Shown here: one piece after another, positions 1 through 7,826 of the stretch | Layout of the letters: the number at the start of each line of letters is the position of its first letter | How positions within the stretch are numbered: the stretch's first letter is position 1 | Source of the DNA: Nitrospinia bacterium | GTDB taxonomy: Bacteria; Nitrospinota; Nitrospinia; JACRGO01 | Assembly (NCBI GenBank): GCA_029261755.1 | Contig: JAJDAS010000078.1 | Location: 1-39,714 of the forward strand | Direction: 5' to 3' | Length of the DNA: 39,714 nt | Translations under genes and position numbers: made by a program | The notes under the pieces: model-generated | Databases searched by the model: none | Seen by the model: only the letters and a program-made list of their open reading frames with translations | Told to the model about the DNA's origin: nothing

Positions 1-2179
1 GTCCCCTATGAAAATCGATAAAAATAGAATAGAAAAACTTCATAGAAAAATCTTTCCATTTTGGATGGACAAAAATATTGAAGCAGTCTGGAAAACAAAA
101 GTTGAAGCTGACTCCCAAGCTGTAAAGGTAATTGACCGTAAATTCTTCTTAATTCCCTGGGGCTTGATATCGCTTAATCCGGGAAGTCCCGGATTTGCTA
201 CAGTGGTTCGCAAAGGATTAAAAGGATTAAGGCAGGAAATAAAAGATAAATTAGCTGGAATTAAGAAAAAAACAAATTCGGCTGATGATTCAAAACAGCA
301 GAGTATTAGTAATCTTGAAGCAATGGAAATTGCACTTGATGCAGTGTCAGTTTATACAAAAGAACTCGCAAAGGAGATGGGTCGGCAAGCGAAAGATCCG
401 AAGATCGATAATATTAGAAAAGAGGAACTGAAAAATCTTTCCGAAATTTTGAAAAAAGTCCCTGATAAACCGGCTGAGACCCTTCATGAAGCTTTGCAGT
501 CTATGTGGATTATGTTTATTGGGATCGGGATGGATAGTATGAATGATAATATGTCCGTTGGCAGGCTTGACCAGATATTACAGCCTTATTTTGAAAGTGA
601 TATGAGCAAGAAAACTACCGCTCAGGAAAGGGAAGACTATATAAAATACGTTATTGAATTGGTAGGATGTTTCTTTATGAGATTAAACAGTCACGGAATC
701 TTAATTAATTCCAGACTGGCATGGCACGCGTCAGGCGCTCCAACTGCTACGGCTATTTGTGTTGGCGGCGTAACACCTGAAGGGGAAGATGGTGTTAATG
801 ATATGTCATATATTATCTTAAAAGTAACAGAGATGATGTGTTTGAATAATCCTGATATAGATGTACGTCATATGCCCGGCGTCAATAGTAGAATTTTTTT
901 GGAAAGAGTGATTGAGGTAAATTACATTACAAGCGGCACACCAGCAATTCATAATGACAAAGAAGTAATAAAAGGGTGGGCTGAAAATAATCCCCATTGG
1001 GATATAAAAGATATTAGAAACTGGGTTGCATGTGGGTGCACGGAACCTGTGATGCATGGAAAACATTTTGCAACATCCGGAGATTTAGATAGCAGCCTCG
1101 TGGTTCCTCTTGATATGGCATTGAATAACGGGAATCACCCAAAGTGGGAATTGACGGAAAGCAAGCCGTTAGGTCCACAAAAACCAGGCTTTGATGAGCG
1201 CGCTGAAGATTTGGGTTTTAGTGATTTTAAAGATTTTTATGGTTTTTTTAAAAAACAGTTTGAATTTATATTCGGTCTTGTTATTGACGGTGGATCACAT
1301 AAAATTTTGGAGGCCCAAAAGGAGGCATTAGCGGCACCGCTTTATTCTGCGCTTTTAGATGGATGCATCGAAAGTGCAACCGGAATGCTTCACGGGGGCG
1401 CAAAGTATAATACAGCCGGAGCCGCAATAATCGGGCTCTCCGATGTAATTGATTCTTTGTTGGTGATAAAACAGCTGGTCTTTGAAAAAAAGAAATTTAC
1501 ATTTAAAGATTTAAAAACAGCAATAGACAAAGACTTTGCCCCTAAAGACAAGGATCCAAAAAAATGTCAAGTAGATGGCAGAAAAATCTATGCTCTAATA
1601 AAGCACTCTGTTCCAAAATTCGGTTCAGGTAATGAAGAAGGCAGGAAAATGGCAGACAGGGTTACCCGTATGGTAGGGGATTTTTTACATTCACAAAAGA
1701 CAGGCAGGGGTGGAAAATTTATTGCCGGTTATAAATCAGCAAGCAATCATGTGGTATATGGAAGTGTTTCAGGTGCAGATGCATCGGGCAGGAGGAAAAA
1801 TCGGCCTTATACTCCCGGACTTACTCCCAGCCCCACAGCTACTAAAAATCTGCTGGATAATTTGATAGATGTTGCCAGCCTTGATTCAACCACATGCGAA
1901 AATAACTTCGCATTTAATGTGCGATTTTCCTTTTCTAAATGCAATACCTATAAGCAAAATATCGAGAGGATTACAGATTACATGGAAACATATTTTAATA
2001 GAGGAGGGATGCAAGCTCAACTAAATATGGTTAACAGCGATACTCTCATGGATGCTATGGCAAATCCTCAAGACTACCCCGACCTGATTGTAAGAATTTC
2101 CGGATATACCGTCTACTACACAGATCTGACTAGAGAAGCACAATTGGAAGTTTTAGGAAGGACGGAATTTGGAATCTAA
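1..2179 (+). CDS. Glycyl radical enzyme (PFL-like family), 5' end truncated by window edge
   Basis: Frame is open to position 2 without a stop. Catalytic Cys motif 'VACGCTEP' and C-terminal glycyl loop 'VRISGYTVYYTDLTREAQLEVLGRTE'. The visible 723 aa starts at 'KIFPFWMDKNI', which normally lies about 100 aa into these enzymes. Confidence 0.92.
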   Translation, partial: SPMKIDKNRIEKLHRKIFPFWMDKNIEAVWKTKVEADSQAVKVIDRKFFLIPWGLISLNPGSPGFATVVRKGLKGLRQEIKDKLAGIKKKTNSADDSKQQSISNLEAMEIALDAVSVYTKELAKEMGRQAKDPKIDNIRKEELKNLSEILKKVPDKPAETLHEALQSMWIMFIGIGMDSMNDNMSVGRLDQILQPYFESDMSKKTTAQEREDYIKYVIELVGCFFMRLNSHGILINSRLAWHASGAPTATAICVGGVTPEGEDGVNDMSYIILKVTEMMCLNNPDIDVRHMPGVNSRIFLERVIEVNYITSGTPAIHNDKEVIKGWAENNPHWDIKDIRNWVACGCTEPVMHGKHFATSGDLDSSLVVPLDMALNNGNHPKWELTESKPLGPQKPGFDERAEDLGFSDFKDFYGFFKKQFEFIFGLVIDGGSHKILEAQKEALAAPLYSALLDGCIESATGMLHGGAKYNTAGAAIIGLSDVIDSLLVIKQLVFEKKKFTFKDLKTAIDKDFAPKDKDPKKCQVDGRKIYALIKHSVPKFGSGNEEGRKMADRVTRMVGDFLHSQKTGRGGKFIAGYKSASNHVVYGSVSGADASGRRKNRPYTPGLTPSPTATKNLLDNLIDVASLDSTTCENNFAFNVRFSFSKCNTYKQNIERITDYMETYFNRGGMQAQLNMVNSDTLMDAMANPQDYPDLIVRISGYTVYYTDLTREAQLEVLGRTEFGI

Positions 2180-3089
2180 TCCAATAGTTTTTGATATAAA
2201 AGGGAACTCCCTTGAGGATGGACCGGGTATTCGCTCTGTTATATTCCTCAAGGGGTGCTCCCTTGATTGCGTCTGGTGCCATAACCCGGAAAGTCATAAA
2301 ACAGGCGCAGAGTTGATGTGGCAAAAAGAAAACTGTATTGATTGTGGAGATTGTATAAAAGTATGTCGGCAACATGCTATTTCGAGGGTTTTTCCATTTT
2401 TTGTAAACAGGCATAATTGCAAACAATGCTTTAAGTGCGTTGAAATTTGTCCTTCCGAAGCATTAAAACGTGTTGGGCAAGAGATCGATATTGATAGTCT
2501 CATTAATGAAATCATACCTTATAAACCTTATTTTCAAACATCAGGTGGCGGGGTAACCATTTCAGGTGGTGAACCCGCCCTGTTTGCGGAGTTTGTTTCC
2601 GATCTATTGATTAGATTTAAAAATGAGGGAATTCATACACTCATAGAGACTGCCGGACAGTTTAATTATGAAAAGTTTGAATCTTTGATCTTACCTTATG
2701 TCAATTCTATATTTTTTGACATAAAGCTAATAAATTCAGACGAACATAAAAAATTCTGCGGTATCGATAATAAAGAGATTCTAAATAATTTCATATCACT
2801 TTACCAATTGTCGAAGTCCGAAAAATTTAAACTTCTGCCGCGGACACCATTAATCCCAGGAATAACTGATACTAAAGAGAATATTCTAAATATTGTTAAG
2901 TTTTATAATAAACTTGGAGTAAAAAAGACTGCTTTTTTGACTAACAATCCAGTGTGGTTTAACAAAAAAGACAGTTTGGGGCAAAAAGAAGATTTTGCGG
3001 ATATTGAGCAGTTAAAAAAGTTTTATGATGAGGAGAAAAAAAAGGAGATTATAGGCTGTTTTACAGGAAACGGCATTGAGGTCGTTTGA
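2169..3089 (+). CDS. Glycyl radical enzyme activating enzyme (radical SAM with two extra 4Fe-4S ferredoxin-type clusters)
   Basis: CxxxCxxC motif 'CSLDCVWC', two ferredoxin motifs 'CIDCGDCIKVC' and 'CKQCFKCVEIC', 'GGGVTISGGEP'. TTG start overlaps the GRE stop by 11 nt. Confidence 0.92.
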   Translation: MESNPIVFDIKGNSLEDGPGIRSVIFLKGCSLDCVWCHNPESHKTGAELMWQKENCIDCGDCIKVCRQHAISRVFPFFVNRHNCKQCFKCVEICPSEALKRVGQEIDIDSLINEIIPYKPYFQTSGGGVTISGGEPALFAEFVSDLLIRFKNEGIHTLIETAGQFNYEKFESLILPYVNSIFFDIKLINSDEHKKFCGIDNKEILNNFISLYQLSKSEKFKLLPRTPLIPGITDTKENILNIVKFYNKLGVKKTAFLTNNPVWFNKKDSLGQKEDFADIEQLKKFYDEEKKKEIIGCFTGNGIEVV

Positions 3090-3321
3090 AATCTACTCAG
3101 GTTAAGGGGGGCAATATTATTCAATACAAACGGAAATGGCCCTGAAATCTTTCCTAAACAAGATTGGGCAGTTCTTGAACCTAAACTAAGAAAAGAATAT
3201 AGTTTTCTCCTTTCGGAACATTGAGATACTCAGATAAAATGATGGAGAAGTATTTTAAGGTAATTTAAGGATGGAGATAAACTTTATACCGTTCTTTTTT
3301 TCTCTGAAGGTATGTTTTGAT

Positions 3322-3652
3322 ATGGATAATCTGACTATCGAGCAAACCAAATCCCCCCCCCCATCAACCTTGACGCCACCGCCCCCCGCCTGGAGATCAA
3401 GGGCGAATCCTACCCTGAGAACACCGCCAAATTCTATCATCCGGTTTTTTCTTGGCTTGACAATTTTATGAGGGAACTCGACGCGCAAGAGGTCACGGTG
3501 GAGGTGGAGGTAAGCTATTTTAATAGCAGCAGTTCAAAAATTTCATCAACTGGCGGCATCATGAAAATGATGGACTGGCCCAGGTGTATGGGGAAGAATT
3601 CGAAGAAGACCTGGAGAACGTAAATTTTAATTTGGTGGCGTTTTCGGATTAA
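3322..3652 (+). pseudogene. SiaC-family (DUF1987) regulatory protein remnant, frameshifted at a C10 tract and internally deleted
   Basis: Three-part conceptual translation: MDNLTIEQTKSPPP / INLDATAPRLEIKGESYPENTAKFYHPVFSWLDNFMRELDAQEVTVEVEVSYFNSSSSK / FINWRHHENDGLAQVYGEEFEEDLENVNFNLVAFSD*. The pieces match the start, the FYxPVxxWL and YFNSSSSK motifs, and the acidic C-terminus of DUF1987. Confidence 0.75.
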
Positions 3653-3860
3653 TAAAATCATTTTTGCCTTCTAAGATCCACAAGGCTGAATTCGGTGTTA
3701 TTGAGATGACACGAATGTCCAACGATTTTTCTTTCAACATCACATAAGTGGACGATAATCTCTCCTTCTTTTTCATTAAAGTATTCTTTTAGGCTGAGCG
3801 GGAAATTCCAGTTTACCCCAGCCCTTCCCATTAGTTTCTCAAACTATTTTCAGATTAACT

Positions 3861-4385
3861 ATGAACGAAGATAGCATTTTCACCAAAGAACGGAAAGTTG
3901 TTGACAAGGGCTCCAAAGTCATGGAATGCGAGCGCTTCTTGGCTCAAGTGATTGACAATCTTCTCACCAACGCCTCCAAATTTCCCCAACCAAACACCGC
4001 CATATTCGTTACCCTTGAAACTCAAAATCAAACGGTCCGGATTTCGGTGCGGGACGAGGAGCCGGGCATACCTCAGGAGGATTTAGGCAAACTCTTTGGC
4101 ACATTTCAGAGGCTCACCGCTCAACCAACAGGGGGAGAGAAAAGCACGGGCTTGGGGCTATCCATAGTGAAAAAAATCGTAGACGCCCACCAAGGCAAAA
4201 TTAAAGTGGACAGCGAGGTTGCAAAAGGAACCACTTTCACGGTGTTCATCCTTTATAGGCAAACGCTTAGAAATGCGGGGTATCTGTTGATTGGTTTGCT
4301 GTTTGTTATGCTATCCTTACTTCGCCTTCCAGCCAGCAATAGAATACGCTCATTGAGAAATCAGGCTACTATCGAGTGCCTATAA
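3861..4385 (+). pseudogene. Histidine kinase catalytic (HATPase_c) fragment without DHp or sensor domain
   Basis: N box 'LAQVIDNLLTNASKF', G1-like 'DEEPGIP', G2 'STGLGLSIVKKIVDAHQGKI'. No HisKA upstream in frame; the C-terminal ~40 aa tail is atypical. Confidence 0.65.
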
Positions 4386-4607
4386 TGATTACGCTTCTTT
4401 TGAACAGCAATTAGATGTTTTTGGCTTGCTCCTGGCTTTCTATTTTCTCTTTCTCATTACCGGGTGCTACTGAAATATTTAGTGGCTTCTTATGTTGTCC
4501 CTCCCGAAAAGCTTCTTCCACTTCAAAAGAAGAAAAATCATGGTCAATTACATTGAATTTTGATAGGATAAATATAGAATCAAAAAAAAATCCAAGGGTG
4601 GTTGAAA

Positions 4608-5264
4608 ATGCCGGGAACTGGGGACGCAAAAATATTGCTGGTGGATGATTCTATCGGCATGTCTGATATCGCCAAAAAGGTGTTTAAATTGGCGGGCCAC
4701 GAAATTGATACGGTGGATAACGGACGCGATGGCGTGGACATGATAGAAAAAGGTGATTACGACCTGGTGTTGCTCGATATCAGAATGCCGGGTATGGACG
4801 GCTTTGAAGTCTTCCAACGGCTGCGGTCCCAGGAAAAAACCAAGCTCTTACCGGAAATCATTTTTTTCAGCGATTATGAAAATATGGAGAAGGAAGGGCT
4901 CCAATATGGTCCAAGCGACTTCATTACCAAATCACATGTCACCGAACACCCCGATGAGTTTATGGCCAGAATAGAGGCTCATTTGAAGATAGCCGACCTC
5001 ATGCGCAAGTGTATCGACCTGGAAAAGTTGAAAATTTTGAAGGCCACGGTGATGTCGGTGGACCATGAAATTCGAAATCCTCTCCTCTCCATCGGGCTTA
5101 TTATGGAAAAGATGAAGGATTGTCCCAACTGCTCCACCTGGTATGACAGGGGAAAGCAGAGTGTTCAAAGGATCATTGACGCCCTGGAAAAGATGTCGAA
5201 AACGCAGGAGACGACCACCACGGACTTCAAGGGGCAGGAAATTATTGAACCAAATGATGAATAA
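4608..5264 (+). CDS. Response regulator receiver fused to DHp (HisKA-like) helix, lacking HATPase domain
   Basis: Receiver 'ILLVDDS...LVLLDIRMPGMDGFEVF', then H-box-like 'VMSVDHEIRNPLLSIGLIMEKMK'; protein ends shortly after. Confidence 0.8.
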   Translation: MPGTGDAKILLVDDSIGMSDIAKKVFKLAGHEIDTVDNGRDGVDMIEKGDYDLVLLDIRMPGMDGFEVFQRLRSQEKTKLLPEIIFFSDYENMEKEGLQYGPSDFITKSHVTEHPDEFMARIEAHLKIADLMRKCIDLEKLKILKATVMSVDHEIRNPLLSIGLIMEKMKDCPNCSTWYDRGKQSVQRIIDALEKMSKTQETTTTDFKGQEIIEPNDE

Positions 5265-6159
5265 AAGAGTTTTGCCCTTCCTGATCATTTTCCTGTTTTT
5301 CCCTGTTTCTTCCTCGTACGCTTCTTGGAACCATTATGGACAACATTGCGAAGATGCGGAAGAAGCAAGAAAACTTTCCGCCCTTGGTCCCATTCTTGGC
5401 CTGGGGGCTTCGGTGTCCCACGGACTCTTAGCCAAATCTTTTCCGGAGGTTGTGGCAAACCGCATGTGCCTGAAAAGCGGAGAGGGCTATTATTCTCATT
5501 ATAAATTTTTTTCACGAGACCACAAAGATACCTTCAAGTTTATGAAAAAAATCTATAAAGAGCATAAACCCAAACTGGTCATCGCTCTGGATTATCTCTA
5601 CCACCACTTCAAAAAATATAAGTTCGACGAGAAAAAAAGAAAATTCTTGGACGTGATGTTGGAGCACCTGGCTCTAGATTGCAAAAACAAAGATGTGGAT
5701 TGCTCCGAGGATGGAGAGTTCGCTTTTGTAGAGAAAGAATATTATCGGCCAGTGATCCTGTTGTCGGATGTCTACTATGACCGCCTGGTGGATTGCTCAA
5801 AGAAAAAACCGAGACCGGAAAAATATGAACAATGTATCAGTGAAAACATCAAGATGAACGCATATTTGAGAGAAAAGGTTAAGGAATATCCCAATATCTA
5901 CCTGATGCCGGGCAAAATAATTTTTCAATCCATCAACGAAGGGTCTCAAACCCTGGAGTACAATATCAACGGCATCAAAACTACATTCAGCAAAAGTACT
6001 CTAACCTGGGACGGGTTCCACCCCTGGACCAATCCGGGAGTATCCGTCTTTTCCAATTATGTGATACAGAAGTTGAATGAACTCATCGAAAGTGGAGTGA
6101 TTCAATCGGACACAAAAATCCCCTTCTTGGAAATTGATGAGGAGTACCTCACCCCATAG
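5254..6159 (+). CDS. Secreted SGNH/GDSL-like hydrolase family protein
   Basis: Signal peptide MMNKRVLPFLIIFLFFPVSSSYA; 'GLGASVSHG' resembles block I and 'WDGFHPW' resembles the D-x-x-H block V. Overlaps the upstream stop by 11 nt. Confidence 0.5.
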   Translation: MMNKRVLPFLIIFLFFPVSSSYASWNHYGQHCEDAEEARKLSALGPILGLGASVSHGLLAKSFPEVVANRMCLKSGEGYYSHYKFFSRDHKDTFKFMKKIYKEHKPKLVIALDYLYHHFKKYKFDEKKRKFLDVMLEHLALDCKNKDVDCSEDGEFAFVEKEYYRPVILLSDVYYDRLVDCSKKKPRPEKYEQCISENIKMNAYLREKVKEYPNIYLMPGKIIFQSINEGSQTLEYNINGIKTTFSKSTLTWDGFHPWTNPGVSVFSNYVIQKLNELIESGVIQSDTKIPFLEIDEEYLTP

Positions 6160-6250
6160 TGCGGTTTCTAAAAAGTTTGTAACTACTCAGGCACAGAGGC
6201 AGAAGGCAAAAAGACAAAAAAAAACTTTTTGAACCACTAATTTTTCGAAG

Positions 6251-6343
6251 TTGTTCACCTTCTTCACCGTGGGGATTGGAGTTTTCTTCGGTTTTTATCC
6301 CGCCCGCAAGGCGGCGGCGCTGAGCCCCACCAAAGCTCTGTGA
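6251..6343 (+). pseudogene. C-terminal scar of a MacB/FtsX-type ABC transporter permease
   Basis: 30-codon open stretch LFTFFTVGIGVFFGFYPARKAAALSPTKAL*, matching the typical 'GxxFGxYPARKAAxLxPxxAL' permease terminus; no upstream body. Confidence 0.65.
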
Positions 6344-6433
6344 TACGAATAGATGGACTTTCAACGATGTTGAAGTTAAAATAGCGTTTCCATTGCCCAA
6401 ACTTTTAATCCTCTATTAATCAAAAGGGAAAAA

Positions 6434-7186
6434 ATGCGAAAGATATTGATCATCCACGAATCCCGAACCCTTCGTATACTGTTAAAAAGATATATAGCGT
6501 CCGACCTGAGCGAATTTGAGGTTTGCGAAGCGGCCTCCGGAGAAGAAGGTATTCAGATGCTTCAACATGAAAAAGTGGAAGCAATCATTTCCGGAAACAA
6601 GATGCAGAGTATGGATGGACCGGCTATAAAAAGAATTGTTCATGAACTTCCAGCTCACCATGAGACTCCCTTCATCGTTGTCACCTCTTCCAAAAAAGAG
6701 GATGAGTTGGTGGAGTTGTTAAAGGAAGGTATTGAGCATTTCCTTATATCACCCTTTACCAGTAAGGAGCTTGGCACCAAGATCAATGCTGTTTGCGATC
6801 CAAGAAAGTGGAGGGCACAAGAAAGGATCAGCGTTCCCGGAACCAAGGCCATTCTCCATTTTGGCGAAAAAAGTGTCCCGGCACAGGTGGTGAATATCAG
6901 CCAGGGGGGTATCCTTTTTGATTTGGACTATTCGGAAGAGCACGGCAATCTTTTGAAAAACATTTTCATTTCGGTCCTGTTCCCGGCGGAGTATGCCAGC
7001 GTGGAGTTATTGAGCTTGCGGTGCAAATTCCACCGATTGAACATGTTGACCTGCGACAAAGAGCATAACCCTGAAAAAATCCGTATAGGTTTGCAGTTTG
7101 TAGATGTCTCCGAGATAAACCTTAAGGCCATCGCAGCAATTTTTGAACAGGCCCGTGGGGAGTTGGAAAAATTGGCTGTGGATTAA
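6434..7186 (+). CDS. Degenerate receiver domain fused to a PilZ domain
   Basis: Receiver-like fold sequence ILIIHESRTLR...AIISGNKMQSMDG...FLISPF; PilZ motifs RAQER (RxxxR) and NISQGG (NxSxxG). Confidence 0.8.
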   Translation: MRKILIIHESRTLRILLKRYIASDLSEFEVCEAASGEEGIQMLQHEKVEAIISGNKMQSMDGPAIKRIVHELPAHHETPFIVVTSSKKEDELVELLKEGIEHFLISPFTSKELGTKINAVCDPRKWRAQERISVPGTKAILHFGEKSVPAQVVNISQGGILFDLDYSEEHGNLLKNIFISVLFPAEYASVELLSLRCKFHRLNMLTCDKEHNPEKIRIGLQFVDVSEINLKAIAAIFEQARGELEKLAVD

Positions 7187-7272
7187 GAAAAGGGCAACTA
7201 CCTTTCAATTGAAATTTACTATTCTTGACAACCCTCCACCCCCATGATATTTTTATTCCAAGGAGATTAACC

Positions 7273-7524
7273 ATGGGGCAAGCAATAGCATTCGATACCC
7301 ACGCATATGTGAAGAAACTAATAGCTGTGGGCTTCACGGAAGAACAGGCCGAAGTCCAGGCAGAGACCCTGGCCAGTTTGATCGACGACCGCCTTGCCAC
7401 CAAACAAGACATAGCTGAGGTGAAGCGAGATATAAAAGAGATGGAACTTCGACTTACCGTCAAGCTTGGCGCTATTGGCGCCACCTGTATTATCATCGTT
7501 GCCGCCCTCGTTAAACTTTTGTAG
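7273..7524 (+). CDS. Small coiled-coil protein with C-terminal TM helix, DUF1640-like
   Basis: AFDTHAYVKKLIAVGFTEEQAEVQAETLASLIDDRLATKQDIAEVKRDIKEMELRLTVKLGAIGATCIIIVAALVKLL; AGGAG ribosome-binding site upstream of the ATG. Confidence 0.7.
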   Translation: MGQAIAFDTHAYVKKLIAVGFTEEQAEVQAETLASLIDDRLATKQDIAEVKRDIKEMELRLTVKLGAIGATCIIIVAALVKLL

Positions 7525-7692
7525 TTCGTCGTAAAGAACCATTATTCGCTCCGCTGTCATTTGCACTCGCCGTTTTTGTTATTAGCTTCACTTCACCCCT
7601 CGTCATTTTTCTTCCTACTGTCTTTCACCATCTGCCTTTTGCTTTACCCTTGTTACTCGTCACTATGGGCTTACTGTCTTCTGCTTTTTTTG

Positions 7693-7728
7693 TTGACATC
7701 CATGTTGTATATATTATAATATTATAAT
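7693..7728 (+). promoter_or_regulatory. Sigma-70-type promoter upstream of the RND exporter
   Basis: TTGACA (7693-7698), 16-nt spacer, TATAAT (7715-7720); a second TATAAT at 7723-7728. Confidence 0.65.
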
Positions 7729-7826
7729 ATATTTATCTGGGCAAGAGTTTGAGCCAAATATTTCATTGATAAATGCCCATCTTTAGTCGATAATAAAGCC
7801 GCCTCCACCCCTAACCACAAAAAGCC

